The notes: a model not told the origin generated them from the letters alone. Positions 8,265-17,886 are shown, counted from the stretch's first letter. The stretch: DNA of 64,000 nt from CTSoil-075 sp042610375 (GCF_042610375.1 NZ_JBGJZL010000003.1:1-64000); one strand, 5' to 3'. Translations and numbers: made by a program.

Positions 8265-9137
8265 ATGAGTATACCAATAGCAATATTGCTGGTATTGACA
8301 TCTCTAGGGCTATTTTTCGGTTTTTTATTGGCTTATTCCAATAAAAAATTTGGTATTGAGGTCAATCCTCTCATCCATATTGTAGAAGATATCTTGCCCA
8401 AAGGGCAATGTGGCGCTTGTGGTTATGCTGGTTGTATGGCATATGCTGAGGCCGTTGTAACGAATGCTGATGTACCGCCTAATTTGTGTACACCAGGTAA
8501 AGATGCAGTTGCTAAACTCGTGGCTGAACTTACAGGTAAAGCTGCGGCTCCGATGGAACCACAAATTGCACAAGTGAAGTGTGCTGGTACTCATGCTAAA
8601 GCGTCCAAATCCTATGAATACAGCGGTGTTGAAGATTGTACGGCTGCCAATTTACTATTTGGTGGATCAAAGTCTTGTAAATATGGCTGCTTGGGTTTAG
8701 GCACATGTGTTAAAAATTGTCCTTTTGACGCTATGGTGATGAGTGTTGATGGTTTACCAATTATTGATCCTGATAAATGTACTGCTTGTAGCAAATGTAT
8801 CAGTGTTTGTCCAAAACAGATTATCACTCTTATGCCAATTGAGGCAAAGGTAAGAGTAAATTGTAGTTCGAAAGACAAAGGACCTGTAGCGAAAAAAGCA
8901 TGTACGATTGCTTGTATTGGTTGTTCCCTATGTATGCGTCAATGCCCACATGGAGCTATCAAAATGGAAAATAATCTGGCGATTGTCGATTCAAAAATTT
9001 GTGAGACAGTATGTTCAGATGCTTTGTGCCTAAGCAAATGCCCAACAAAAGCTATTCGTCCTTTCGTGACAGGGATTGTTCCTGGTACGGAAAGTAATGA
9101 AAGCGTTGTTGCAGCTTGTGCATCTTGTGCAAAATAA
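8265..9137 (+). CDS. rnfB: Ferredoxin-oxidising Rnf subunit RnfB
   Basis: The 290-residue protein starts with one membrane helix. A 4Fe-4S domain follows, with CGACGYAGC at residues 49-57. Further cysteine clusters are CKYGCLGLGTCVKNCP near residue 140, CTACSKCISVCP near 172, CIGCSLCMRQCP near 218 and CETVCSDALCLSKCP near 243. RnfB is the entry point for electrons from reduced ferredoxin. It ends in a Cys-containing tail (ACASCAK). It is the last gene of the operon and a terminator follows at 9250. Confidence 0.95.
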   Translation: MSIPIAILLVLTSLGLFFGFLLAYSNKKFGIEVNPLIHIVEDILPKGQCGACGYAGCMAYAEAVVTNADVPPNLCTPGKDAVAKLVAELTGKAAAPMEPQIAQVKCAGTHAKASKSYEYSGVEDCTAANLLFGGSKSCKYGCLGLGTCVKNCPFDAMVMSVDGLPIIDPDKCTACSKCISVCPKQIITLMPIEAKVRVNCSSKDKGPVAKKACTIACIGCSLCMRQCPHGAIKMENNLAIVDSKICETVCSDALCLSKCPTKAIRPFVTGIVPGTESNESVVAACASCAK

Positions 9138-9249
9138 AAAAGACTTAGTTGCCTAATCCAAGGATTTAGTCCTCAGAGATTCTAATGATAGAAAATGGGA
9201 GTCTTAGAGGAATCTGGTCATTGGATAAAATCAAGATAGTTCTAAAAAT

Positions 9250-9279
9250 GCAGAAGGAATTACCTTCTGCGTTTTTTTA
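9250..9279 (+). terminator. Rho-independent terminator after rnfB
   Basis: GCAGAAGG and CCTTCTGC form an eight-pair stem with a five-base loop, followed by seven T. It ends the rnf operon. Confidence 0.88.
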
Positions 9280-9430
9280 ACTATCTTATTTGCATGTTAG
9301 GGAATTATGCGGTAAAATAATCTAGACTAACGGACAAGATGGTGGAACCAGATTGATAAAGTCCCTGTACCTGAATTGATGGTTATTTGGAAAATACTAT
9401 ACCGCTAAAAAAGGGGTATTAGCAAGAGTT

Positions 9431-9934
9431 ATGCAAAATACGAGACGCATGGTATTATTAGCATTATTGATCGCTATAGCGAGCGTATTGCATGTGGTAG
9501 AATCTTGGCTCCCGTTGCCTTTACCAGTACCTGGTATAAAGTTAGGGTTTGCTAATATTGTGTCCCTGATTGTGATTCGCATGTTTGGTTGGCGTGATGC
9601 GATTTATGTAGCGATTGTACGTGTTTTTTTAGCAGCCTTGTTTGGTGGTATATTTCTAGGACCTGCTTTTGCGATGAGTATGAGTGGTGCGATAGGGAGT
9701 ACAGTTGCCATGGCTTTAGTATATCACTATTGGCATCCTGAGTTCTCTTTAGTGGGTATCAGTATTATTGGTGCACTCGCTCACAATGTAGTACAAATTG
9801 CAGTCGCAGCCCTATTAGTATCAAGTGTCAATTTATTATGGTATTTACCGTATCTTATATTATTTGCACTGCCTACAGGTTTAGCTACTGGAATTACGAC
9901 TATTTATTTTATAGCAAAAGTTCCAAATCGGTAA
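9431..9934 (+). CDS. Gx transporter family / heptaprenyl diphosphate synthase component I-like membrane protein
   Basis: The 167-residue hydrophobic protein has about five helices and matches the Hpre_diP_synt_I (Gx transporter) family. Landmarks are VPGIKLGFANIVSLI near residue 35 and the Gly/Ala-rich RVFLAALFGG and SMSGAIGS segments. The family resembles ECF transporter substrate components; its substrate is unknown, and the old heptaprenyl name is historical. In relatives a NusG-II domain protein often precedes it, but none is seen here. The ribosome site is poor (AAAAAGGGG is 17 bases upstream), so the start is the least certain part. Confidence 0.75.
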   Translation: MQNTRRMVLLALLIAIASVLHVVESWLPLPLPVPGIKLGFANIVSLIVIRMFGWRDAIYVAIVRVFLAALFGGIFLGPAFAMSMSGAIGSTVAMALVYHYWHPEFSLVGISIIGALAHNVVQIAVAALLVSSVNLLWYLPYLILFALPTGLATGITTIYFIAKVPNR

Positions 9935-9965
9935 GTAACTTTTAAAGAAGCAGGGGGTAGAAGTT

Positions 9966-10238
9966 TTGCGAGGTGTTAAAAGCAAAGGGTATGGTATGTT
10001 ACTATTGTTTTTGATTACGGGTGCAGTTTTTGGTGGTATTTTAGGGGAATTTATTTCCCGTGCAGATGCTTTGGTTGACTGGGCTCCTTATTTAGTAAAA
10101 ACCTTCCTTGTTTTAGATGTGCCACCAGTTAGTATCAATTTATATGTTGTAAGAGTGATGTTAGGTTTTGCGTTGCAGCCTAATTTAATCAGTATTTTGG
10201 GTATGATCGCAGCCCTTTTATTGTTCAGACGTGTTTGA
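9966..10238 (+). CDS. DUF4321 domain membrane protein
   Basis: The 90-residue protein has two hydrophobic helices, at about residues 9-30 and 64-87. It carries the family signature GGILGEFIS near residue 22. DUF4321 proteins are found next to maf/radC/mre genes in Clostridia and Negativicutes, and their function is unknown. The start is a TTG at 9966 preceded by CAGGGGG. It lies 31 bases after the Gx transporter and 26 bases before maf. Confidence 0.75.
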   Translation: MRGVKSKGYGMLLLFLITGAVFGGILGEFISRADALVDWAPYLVKTFLVLDVPPVSINLYVVRVMLGFALQPNLISILGMIAALLLFRRV

Positions 10239-10264
10239 TTTAGATGCTTCGGAGGTGTTTCACT

Positions 10265-10834
10265 ATGGGGATCATTTTGGCGTCAGCATCCCCTAGACGT
10301 CAAGAATTATTAAGGCAGGTTGGCTGCAATTTTACCGTTAGAATTAGTGATGTTGTTGAAGATAATCATCAAGACTTATTGCCACAGGAATTGGCTGTTT
10401 TTCATGCGAAAGCCAAAGCGGTGGACATATCCTTGAAATCGAGTGTTGATGATGTCATCATTGGCGCTGATACCATTGTGGTATTAGATGGCAAAGTATA
10501 TGGAAAGCCAATAGATATAGATGATGCGCGATGTATTTTGACTCATTTATCAGGGAAAGAGCATCAAGTCATTACGGGTATTGCTGTTGTCAAGGCGGGT
10601 AAAGCTTGGACTGATTTTGTTGTTACGACTGTAAAATTTGGTAATCTTACGAGCGAGACAATTGAAAAATATCTCGCGACAGGTGAACCACTAGACAAAG
10701 CAGGAGCTTATGGAATTCAGGGAATTGGTGTACTCTTGGTTGAAGAGATTAAGGGATGTTATAATAATGTTGTAGGGTTACCCCTATATAAATTGTCTGA
10801 TGTATTAATGAAAGCTGGTGTCCCTTTGTTATGA
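10265..10834 (+). CDS. maf: Maf-family nucleotide pyrophosphatase
   Basis: The 189-residue Maf protein hydrolyses non-canonical or modified nucleoside triphosphates (dTTP/UTP type) to monophosphates and is linked to septum control. The family start ILASASPRRQELL is present, as are GADTIVVLDGKVYGKP near residue 68 and GAYGIQGIG near residue 150. GGAGGTG is seven bases before the ATG at 10265; an in-frame TTG at 10244 was rejected. The stop overlaps the radC ATG (ATGA). Confidence 0.95.
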   Translation: MGIILASASPRRQELLRQVGCNFTVRISDVVEDNHQDLLPQELAVFHAKAKAVDISLKSSVDDVIIGADTIVVLDGKVYGKPIDIDDARCILTHLSGKEHQVITGIAVVKAGKAWTDFVVTTVKFGNLTSETIEKYLATGEPLDKAGAYGIQGIGVLLVEEIKGCYNNVVGLPLYKLSDVLMKAGVPLL

Positions 10835-11529
10835 ATGACAGTAAGCCGCTGATGATAAAAGAACTACCTCAAGAAGAGAGACCTCGGGAAAAAATGCTAA
10901 AGAAGGGTGCTCAAACCTTAAGTAATGCTGAATTGGTGGCTATTTTACTTCGGACAGGTAGTAAAAATGATTCTGTTTTACGACTGGCCGAACGACTGCT
11001 CAAAAAGTATGAAGAGCTGGGCATTGGTGCCCTTGCAAGTCTTGCCCCCCAGGAGCTAAGCAAAATCAACGGAATTGGTCCAGTAAAGGCAGTGACAATT
11101 GTTGCTGCACTTGAACTTGGTAAACGTCTTAATGGCTTATCGACAGTTAATAAGCCTGTGATTCGAGCACCCAAAGATGCAGTAGATTTAGTAATGGCAA
11201 GACTTCGATATGAAGTACGAGAACATTTTATGATTCTACTGTTATCGACTAAAAACCACGTCTTAGCAACTCCGACTATTTCCATTGGCAGTTTAAATGC
11301 GTCAATCGTGCATCCACGAGAATTGTTTCGAGAGGCCATTAATCATTCAGCAGCAGCAGTCATTCTTGTTCATAATCATCCAAGTGGTGATCCAACTCCG
11401 AGCCAGGACGATATTGTAATTACTAAAAAAATGATTGAAGCTGGAAAAATTTTAGAAATTCATGTACTCGATCATGTTATCATTGGCGATAATAAGTATG
11501 TTAGTCTTAAAGAAAAGGGAATAATATAA
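10831..11529 (+). CDS. radC: RadC/MPN-JAMM domain protein
   Basis: The 232-residue protein has an N-terminal helix-hairpin-helix region (AELVAILLRTGS, then INGIGPVKA near residue 75) and a C-terminal JAMM metalloprotease fold. The metal-binding motif HNHPSGDPTPSQDD lies near residue 175. RadC was named for DNA repair, but a direct repair role has been disputed and its biochemical activity is not settled. It overlaps maf by four bases and lies just upstream of mreB, the usual neighbourhood. Confidence 0.93.
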   Translation: MNDSKPLMIKELPQEERPREKMLKKGAQTLSNAELVAILLRTGSKNDSVLRLAERLLKKYEELGIGALASLAPQELSKINGIGPVKAVTIVAALELGKRLNGLSTVNKPVIRAPKDAVDLVMARLRYEVREHFMILLLSTKNHVLATPTISIGSLNASIVHPRELFREAINHSAAAVILVHNHPSGDPTPSQDDIVITKKMIEAGKILEIHVLDHVIIGDNKYVSLKEKGII

Positions 11530-11581
11530 TATGAAGTGGTATAAGCAATTTTTATTTGCTTAAAGAAAGGGGCTATATTTT

Positions 11582-12616
11582 ATGAAGAATTTATTTGGAT
11601 CATTTTCCCGAGATATGGGTATAGATCTTGGTACTGCCAATACCTTAGTGCATGTTAAAGGAAAAGGTATTGTACTGAGCGAACCATCTGTTGTGGCTAT
11701 TCAACGTGACACTGGTGAAGTGTTAGCAGTAGGCGAAGAAGCTAAACAAATGATTGGACGTACACCTGGCAATATTGTAGCCATCAGACCTTTGAAAGAT
11801 GGTGTTATTGCTGATTTTGATGTGACTCAGGCCATGCTTAAATATTTTATTCGTAAGTCGATTGATACTAAATCATTTATTAGACCACGGGTTATTGTAG
11901 GGGTACCTTCAGGAGTCACAGAAGTTGAAAAACGTGCTGTTATTGATGCTACCATCCAAGCTGGTGCGCGAGAAGCTTACCTTATTGAAGAACCTATGGC
12001 CGCTGCCATTGGTGCTGGATTACCTGTTCATGAACCAACAGGTAATATGGTTGTTGATATTGGTGGTGGTACGACTGAGGTTGCCGTTATTTCTTTGGGC
12101 GGTATTGTGACGAGCCGTTCCATTCGTGTTGGTGGCGATGAAATGGACGAGGCTATTATGCAGTATATTAAACGTACCTATAATTTGATGATTGGTGAAC
12201 GTACGGCAGAAGAAATAAAAATGACAATTGGAGCAGCTATTGTTCCTAAAATAGAAGAGACTATGGATATTAGAGGTCGCGATTTAGTAAGTGGCTTACC
12301 AAAAACCTTAACGATCAAAGCGAGTGAAGTACAGCAAGCTCTTAGTGAACCGATTGCAAGTATTGTTGAAGCTGTAAAAGTGACTTTAGAGAGAACACCT
12401 CCAGAACTCGCTTCAGATATTATGGATAGGGGTATTGTTATGACTGGTGGTGGGTCATTGCTCACAGGACTCGACGCCTTATTAATGAAAGAAACAGGTA
12501 TGCCTGTGCATATTTCTGAAGATGCTTTGTCATGTGTATGTATGGGTACTGGTCGTGCTCTTGATAGTATTGATTTGTTAAAACGTGTATTAATGACAAC
12601 TAAAAAATTTGGTTAA
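11582..12616 (+). CDS. mreB: Rod-shape-determining actin homologue MreB
   Basis: The 344-residue MreB has the actin-fold phosphate loops. Phosphate 1 is DLGTANTLVH near residue 16, and phosphate 2 is DIGGGTTEVAVIS near residue 159. An N-terminal amphipathic stretch (NLFGSFSRDMG) suits membrane attachment. It forms membrane-bound filaments that organise the elongasome with MreC, MreD, PBP2 and RodA, all of which are encoded within the next 7 kb. AAGGGG precedes the ATG. Confidence 0.97.
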   Translation: MKNLFGSFSRDMGIDLGTANTLVHVKGKGIVLSEPSVVAIQRDTGEVLAVGEEAKQMIGRTPGNIVAIRPLKDGVIADFDVTQAMLKYFIRKSIDTKSFIRPRVIVGVPSGVTEVEKRAVIDATIQAGAREAYLIEEPMAAAIGAGLPVHEPTGNMVVDIGGGTTEVAVISLGGIVTSRSIRVGGDEMDEAIMQYIKRTYNLMIGERTAEEIKMTIGAAIVPKIEETMDIRGRDLVSGLPKTLTIKASEVQQALSEPIASIVEAVKVTLERTPPELASDIMDRGIVMTGGGSLLTGLDALLMKETGMPVHISEDALSCVCMGTGRALDSIDLLKRVLMTTKKFG

Positions 12617-12657
12617 ATAGATTAATTGATTAGATTGCTAGAGAGGAGCTTGAAAAA

Positions 12658-13569
12658 GTGGGATTATTTCACAAAAAGGCGGTCATCTTATTGGTGGCTG
12701 TATTAACCGTCTTTTTGCTGGCCGGTTCACAAGCCCAAGGTAAATATAAAATTACCTTCATGGAAGAAGTTATTACCACCGTTTTGGCACCCATTCAATC
12801 TGTCTTTTCTAATGTAGGTTTTCATTTTCGCAAAATTGGTCTGTCTACAGGCGAATTGATGACTGCATATCGTGACAATCAAGCATTAAAGGCAGAAAAT
12901 GAAGAAATTCGCCAAAATAATCTTAATGTAACTGAAATTATGGCGGAAAATGTTAGGTTGCGATCAATGCTTGATTATAAAAAGGTGGCCAACCAATTTG
13001 ATTTGGTCACTGCTGCTGTTGTAGCGCGTGATTTAGGAACTTGGAACCATACCATTATTATTAATCGTGGTACGGCTGATGGCATTACCAAAGATATGCC
13101 AGTTGTTACACCACAAGGGCTTGTTGGCAGTGTTGTGAATGTATATAATAATGTAGCTAAAGTTCAGCTCATTCTTGATCCGCGCAGTGCAGTAGGAACT
13201 TTAGTACAGCGGCCTGAATCAAGAGTTGTTGCTATTGTCGAAGGTAGCAGTGCATCACCGCTGTCGCCACGGATGGTGAATATCGCTCGTGATGCAGATA
13301 TTATCAAAAGTGACAAGCTCATTACATCTGGATTTGGTGGTATTTATCCTAAAGGGTTATTAATTGGTGAAGTCACTGATATTGTGAATGAAGAAGGCGG
13401 CTTATTAAAATATGCTTCGATTAAACCATCAGTAGACTTTGATCGACTTGAAGAGGTTTTTATCATTGTACATTCTCGTGAACCTATACCTGTTTTGCCA
13501 TCAGCGGCACCAGGGGCAAATACTGTTCCTGGAAAAGTAACGACACCACCCCAAGGAGCCGCACGATGA
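12658..13569 (+). CDS. mreC: Rod-shape-determining protein MreC
   Basis: The 303-residue protein has a short cytoplasmic N-terminus, one membrane helix (about residues 7-25), a coiled coil (about residues 68-105) and the extracytoplasmic beta-domain. Landmarks include GTWNHTIIINRGTADGI near residue 126. The low-complexity Pro/Ala tail is typical. The start is GTG with GGAGC ten bases upstream. The stop overlaps mreD by four bases. Confidence 0.95.
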   Translation: MGLFHKKAVILLVAVLTVFLLAGSQAQGKYKITFMEEVITTVLAPIQSVFSNVGFHFRKIGLSTGELMTAYRDNQALKAENEEIRQNNLNVTEIMAENVRLRSMLDYKKVANQFDLVTAAVVARDLGTWNHTIIINRGTADGITKDMPVVTPQGLVGSVVNVYNNVAKVQLILDPRSAVGTLVQRPESRVVAIVEGSSASPLSPRMVNIARDADIIKSDKLITSGFGGIYPKGLLIGEVTDIVNEEGGLLKYASIKPSVDFDRLEEVFIIVHSREPIPVLPSAAPGANTVPGKVTTPPQGAAR

Positions 13570-14051
13570 AGACGATGATTTGGCTGAGTGTGATTATTGT
13601 AACGATTATTATACAGTCAACTGTGTTGCCGCTCATCGCGATTCAAGGTATCTATCCTGATATGTTACTTGTTGTTGTTGTATCGTATGCCTTATTGTCT
13701 GGTAAAGAAAAAGGTGTAGGGATGGGTTTTTTTGCAGGTCTTCTGCAAGATTTAGCATCTGGGAGTGCTTTTGGTACAAATACCTTATCAAAATTGGCGA
13801 TTGGCTATTTTTTTGGTTTAGCTGAGCGTAAAGTCTTTAAAGAACATGTGCTACTGCCAGTTGCTACAACGGCAGTGGCAACGATCTTTAATTGTTTTTC
13901 TGTTTTTGCAATATTATCGATATTTGGGTATAAAATTGATATCATACCTTCTATAATGAATAATGTATTGCCGATAAGCCTTTATAATTTGATGATTGCT
14001 ATTCCGGTGCATCATCTTATTTATCGATTGAAAAAATTTACAGTAGAATGA
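13566..14051 (+). CDS. mreD: Rod-shape-determining protein MreD
   Basis: The 161-residue integral membrane protein has about five hydrophobic segments. MreD-type features are IYPDMLLVVVVSYALLSG near residue 30 and GFFAGLLQDLASGSAFG near residue 55. The ATG overlaps the mreC stop (ATGA). Sequence conservation in this family is low, so position adds weight. Confidence 0.92.
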   Translation: MKTMIWLSVIIVTIIIQSTVLPLIAIQGIYPDMLLVVVVSYALLSGKEKGVGMGFFAGLLQDLASGSAFGTNTLSKLAIGYFFGLAERKVFKEHVLLPVATTAVATIFNCFSVFAILSIFGYKIDIIPSIMNNVLPISLYNLMIAIPVHHLIYRLKKFTVE

Positions 14052-14096
14052 GATGAGTGGAGTTTGTGAAATGTTTGGAGAAGGGAGGTTGTTGTC

Positions 14097-15929
14097 ATGC
14101 TGGCTAAAAGATTGAATAACAGACTTGAAGTGCTGTCAATCGTTATCCTATTAGTTTTTGTATCCTTAATTAGTCGATTGGGATATTTGCAGGTTGTACA
14201 AGGTAAGTATTATGGTCAGAAGGCGGATGGCAACCGGATTAGACTTGTTCCAACCATGGCACCTAGAGGTATTTTTTTTGATCGCAATGGCATTGCATTG
14301 GTTTCGAATTTACCTGGATTTACAGTATCATTATTGCCTGTTAGCGGGGAAATTCCAGACGAGGTTATTGTTAAATTAGCTGATATTTTAAAAATAAATG
14401 TTGAAGAAGTAAAGAGTAAGCTTAAGCAAAACAGCGGAAAGTTTGAACCCGTGCGTATCAAAGCTAATATTGGACCTGATATTGTAACCAAAATTGAAGA
14501 ACGTCGTTCAGAATTACCTGGTGTTGTGATTGAAATCCAACCGATTCGTAGTTATGTTAATAATGAATTAGGTGCTCATTTATTTGGTTATGTAAGTGAA
14601 ATTAATGATGCCCAATTAGAAAAATCAAAAGCTGATGGGTACAAAACTGGAGATATTGTTGGTAAATTTGGTTTGGAAGAAGTTTATGATCGAGAACTAC
14701 GTGGAGTTGATGGTGGTGATCAAGTTGAGGTCGATGTCACTGGACGCCCTGTCAATGTTCTTGGCAAAAAGGATACATTACCTGGAAAAAATCTTGTATT
14801 GACCATTGATTATCGTCTGCAAAAAGCAGCTGAAGTCGCCATTGATGAACAATTGCAATATTTGCAAACTAAAACTGAATTTCGCAATGCAAAAGCAGCA
14901 GCAGCGATTGCTATGAATCCTAAAACTGGTGAAATTCTTGCTATGGTCAGTCGTCCAACTTTTAATCCAAATTTATTCGCTGGTGGAATCTCTAATAAAG
15001 ATTGGAAAGCGATTAATGATAATCCAAATCACCCTATGGATAACAAGGCTATTTCCGGGGAATATCCGCCTGGTTCAACATTTAAAATTGTAACAGGTAC
15101 AGCGGCTTTAGAACTTGGCAAAGTGACTGCCGAAGAAAAAATATTAGATACAGGTAAACATTGGATTATTGATAAAGGAAATGCTGAAGGTGAAGCGTTA
15201 GGTTGGATTAATTTCAAACAAGCCTTGTCAAAATCTGATAATGTGTATTTTTATGAAATGGGTAATCGCTTAGGTATTGATAATTTAGAGAAATATGCTC
15301 GTATGTTTGGCCTCGGAGCGGTGACTGGTATTAACTTGCCTGGAGAATCAGATGGATTAGTTGCTAATAAACGTTATAAAGAAAAAAATTATGGTGAAGA
15401 TTGGTATTTGTCGGAAACCTTTGATGCTGCAATTGGCCAAGGTTTTCAATTAGCAACACCTCTGCAGATTGCAGTTATGTTGAGTGAAATTGCAAATGGC
15501 GGTCATCGCTATCGTCCTTATCTAGTCAGTAAGATTGCTGGGGCGAATGGTGAGGTCGTTAAAACTTTTGCGCCAGAAGAGGTCGGTCAAATTTCAATAT
15601 CTCCAAGTACATTGACATTAGTGCGTGAATCCTTAAGAGATGTGGCTTTGGAAGGCGGAACTGGTGCTGAAACCTTTCGTGATTTTCCTGTATCAATTGC
15701 TGGTAAAACAGGTACAGCTGAGAATTCTCATGGTAGTGATCATGGATGGTTTATTGCTTATGGACCTTATGAAGATCCTCGTATCGTAGTGGTCGTTATC
15801 GTTGAACAAGGCGGATTTGGCGCAGGTTCGGCGGCACCTATTGCAAAGAAAATATTAGAAGCCGCGTTTAATATTAACCAAGCGCCTGTTGAAGCAACTA
15901 AAAAATATAAACCTAATACTGCATTATAA
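14097..15929 (+). CDS. mrdA: Penicillin-binding protein 2 (elongasome transpeptidase)
   Basis: The 610-residue class B PBP has an N-terminal membrane anchor (about residues 14-32), a dimerisation/pedestal domain, and a transpeptidase domain. The three active-site motifs are all intact: STFK with nucleophile Ser327, SDN near residue 379, and KTG near residue 537 (AGKTGTAE). It cross-links peptidoglycan during elongation, working with RodA (17980-19086) and MreBCD. GGGAGG precedes the ATG. A terminator follows at 16024. Confidence 0.95.
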   Translation: MLAKRLNNRLEVLSIVILLVFVSLISRLGYLQVVQGKYYGQKADGNRIRLVPTMAPRGIFFDRNGIALVSNLPGFTVSLLPVSGEIPDEVIVKLADILKINVEEVKSKLKQNSGKFEPVRIKANIGPDIVTKIEERRSELPGVVIEIQPIRSYVNNELGAHLFGYVSEINDAQLEKSKADGYKTGDIVGKFGLEEVYDRELRGVDGGDQVEVDVTGRPVNVLGKKDTLPGKNLVLTIDYRLQKAAEVAIDEQLQYLQTKTEFRNAKAAAAIAMNPKTGEILAMVSRPTFNPNLFAGGISNKDWKAINDNPNHPMDNKAISGEYPPGSTFKIVTGTAALELGKVTAEEKILDTGKHWIIDKGNAEGEALGWINFKQALSKSDNVYFYEMGNRLGIDNLEKYARMFGLGAVTGINLPGESDGLVANKRYKEKNYGEDWYLSETFDAAIGQGFQLATPLQIAVMLSEIANGGHRYRPYLVSKIAGANGEVVKTFAPEEVGQISISPSTLTLVRESLRDVALEGGTGAETFRDFPVSIAGKTGTAENSHGSDHGWFIAYGPYEDPRIVVVVIVEQGGFGAGSAAPIAKKILEAAFNINQAPVEATKKYKPNTAL

Positions 15930-16023
15930 AAATCTATTTGATGACGAAGTATTCTTGATTAAAAGTAAGTGAGAGTGAAGCTTTTGTTTGCGTCTAAGGA
16001 TGTGGTACAAGGGGAGTCTTTTG

Positions 16024-16062
16024 TAAGATATTTTAATTTTAATTAAAATATCTTATTTTTTT
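16024..16062 (+). terminator. Rho-independent terminator after mrdA
   Basis: An AT-rich hairpin with arms TAAGATATTTTAATT and its complement is followed by seven T. It separates mre-mrdA from the min genes. Confidence 0.8.
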
Positions 16063-16139
16063 GCAGGAAAAACAAGAAAAAGAGCGAAAATTTAAGTTGC
16101 AGATACTATGCAATGTATGGTAAAATTTGGGAGATGGAC

Positions 16140-16751
16140 ATGCGACAATATGTAATGTTTAAGGGTAGCAGAAATGGATTGCAGTTAGTACTAGATGACT
16201 CAGTAGACTTTGCAGTGATCTTAGATCATTTAAAATCAAAGCTAGAGTCAGCCGTTGTTTTTTTTACAGAAGGTACAATCGTTGAAGTGGCAACGAAGGT
16301 ACGTGTGTTGACTACAGACCAGCAGGAAGAGTTAACTAAGCTACTGGCGATGTATGGTTTAATTTTTCGTGAGACCCCTAGGCAAGATGAAATTGTTGAA
16401 AACAGCAATGTAGAAAGTGAAGAATTACAAATATTGACGGTTGCTAAAACGATACGTAGCGGTCAGGAAGTTATATATAATGGATCTGTCGTAATCATTG
16501 GCGATGTTAACCCAGGGGCGGAAGTGATCGCAGGCGGAGATATTATTATTCGAGGGACGTGTCGCGGTGTGGTACATGCTGGAGCGTATGGAAATACTGA
16601 AGCTACCATCACTGCTAATCGATTGTTAGCTTCACAAATTCGAATTGCAAGTTTGATCGCTAGAGCACCTGATCATTTGGATCAACCTGAATATACAGAA
16701 GTAGCACGAATTCAAGATGGTCATGTAATTATTGAAACTGTTGATATATAG
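16140..16751 (+). CDS. minC: Septum site-determining protein MinC
   Basis: The 203-residue product has the MinC layout. An N-terminal FtsZ-inhibiting domain comes first. The C-terminal beta-helix domain contains RSGQEVIYNGSVVIIGDVNPGAE, cited here as RSGQ...GDVNPGAEV near residue 105, and GTCRGVVHAG. It blocks FtsZ assembly away from mid-cell and is recruited by MinD. The start was set at 16140 because TGGGAG lies six bases upstream; in-frame ATGs at 16113 and 16134 lack a spaced ribosome site. minD follows after ten bases. Confidence 0.93.
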   Translation: MRQYVMFKGSRNGLQLVLDDSVDFAVILDHLKSKLESAVVFFTEGTIVEVATKVRVLTTDQQEELTKLLAMYGLIFRETPRQDEIVENSNVESEELQILTVAKTIRSGQEVIYNGSVVIIGDVNPGAEVIAGGDIIIRGTCRGVVHAGAYGNTEATITANRLLASQIRIASLIARAPDHLDQPEYTEVARIQDGHVIIETVDI

Positions 16752-16761
16752 GAGGGTGCAC

Positions 16762-17553
16762 ATGGGAGACGTCATTGTAATAACATCGGGTAAAGGTGGA
16801 GTTGGCAAAACGACAACCACTGCTAATTTAGGTACAGGTTTTGCTCTACTTGGTAAAAAAGTAGTATTAGTTGATGCTGACATTGGATTGCGTAATTTGG
16901 ATGTAGTGATGGGACTCGAAAATCGCATTGTTTATGATTTAGTTGATGTGGTGGAAGGGAATTGTCGGTTAAAACAGGCTTTAATTCGTGATAAACGTTA
17001 TGAATCGTTATATTTGTTACCGGCCGCCCAAACTCGAGATAAAAATGCAGTCAATCCAGAACAAATGAAAGTGTTATGTAAAGAACTAGCTCAAGATTTT
17101 GATCTTGTCATTATTGATTGTCCAGCTGGTATTGAGCAGGGGTTTAAAAATGCGATTGCTGGTGCTGACCAGGCAGTTATTGTGACAACACCTGAAGTAT
17201 CAGCAGTTCGCGATGCTGATCGTATTATTGGTCTATTAGAATCCGAAGGGAAACACAATCCTAAGTTAGTGATTAATCGCATTCGACCTAATATGGTGAA
17301 AAAAGGCGATATGATGGATATTGATGACATTATTGAGATATTGGCAATTGATTTGTTAGGTATCATACCTGAAGATGAATATATTATTGTTTCAACTAAT
17401 CGGGGTGAACCTGCAGTAGCAAATCCTATATCCGTTGCGAGTACTGCATATAAAAATATTGTAGGACGTTTACTTGGGGAAAATATTCCCCTCATGAAAA
17501 TTGAGAATAATGATGGCTTTTTCGATCGATTGAAAAAAGTATTTAATTTCTAA
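16762..17553 (+). CDS. minD: Septum site-determining ATPase MinD
   Basis: The 263-residue P-loop ATPase has the deviant Walker A GKGGVGKTTTT near residue 11, DADIGLRNLD near residue 40 and DCPAGIEQGF near residue 119. The C-terminal amphipathic helix (FFDRLKKVFNF) is the membrane-targeting sequence. It binds MinC and MinE at the membrane. The ATG at 16762 follows AGGAGGG, which overlaps the minC stop. Confidence 0.96.
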   Translation: MGDVIVITSGKGGVGKTTTTANLGTGFALLGKKVVLVDADIGLRNLDVVMGLENRIVYDLVDVVEGNCRLKQALIRDKRYESLYLLPAAQTRDKNAVNPEQMKVLCKELAQDFDLVIIDCPAGIEQGFKNAIAGADQAVIVTTPEVSAVRDADRIIGLLESEGKHNPKLVINRIRPNMVKKGDMMDIDDIIEILAIDLLGIIPEDEYIIVSTNRGEPAVANPISVASTAYKNIVGRLLGENIPLMKIENNDGFFDRLKKVFNF

Positions 17554-17566
17554 GGAGGGGATGACC

Positions 17567-17845
17567 GTGTTTGAGTTAATTCAAAGAATGTTTGGCAAGG
17601 ATTCCGCATGTTCAAAAGATGTGGCTAAAGAACGTCTACGCTTGGTATTGGTCCATGATCGTGTCAATACTTCACCACAGTTCATGGAAGGGCTGAAAGA
17701 TGACATGATTAAAGTCATTTCCAACTACATGGATATTAATGAAAAAACCATGGAAGTCCATTTTGCGCAAACCGAGACGTCTGTCGCATTGATCGCTAAT
17801 ATTCCTGTTAATCACATGAAGAGAGGCAATATACCAAGAGAATAG
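17567..17845 (+). CDS. minE: Cell division topological specificity factor MinE
   Basis: The product of about 92 residues has the MinE layout: an N-terminal amphipathic membrane helix (FELIQRMFGK), a MinD-activating region with RLRLVLVHDR, and a dimerisation beta-sheet. It stimulates MinD ATPase and so drives pole-to-pole oscillation. Two starts are possible. The ATG at 17561 touches the ribosome site AAGGAGGGG, whereas the GTG at 17567 sits eight bases from AGGAGG and is preferred. A terminator follows. Confidence 0.93.
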   Translation: MFELIQRMFGKDSACSKDVAKERLRLVLVHDRVNTSPQFMEGLKDDMIKVISNYMDINEKTMEVHFAQTETSVALIANIPVNHMKRGNIPRE

Positions 17846-17856
17846 AAATGACTGAG

Positions 17857-17886
17857 GGCATAGTAATTATTACTATGCCTTTTTAT
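17857..17886 (+). terminator. Terminator after minE
   Basis: GGCATAGTAA and TTACTATGCC form a ten-pair stem, followed by five T. A second hairpin without a T-run (GGGCTGT/ACAGCCC, 17925-17943) lies just before rodA. Confidence 0.85.

Noticed and set aside
9138..9249. Possible third copy of the dispersed palindrome (TTTAGTCCTCAGAG)
   Set aside because: Only about 12 bases resemble the element; the arms are not conserved.
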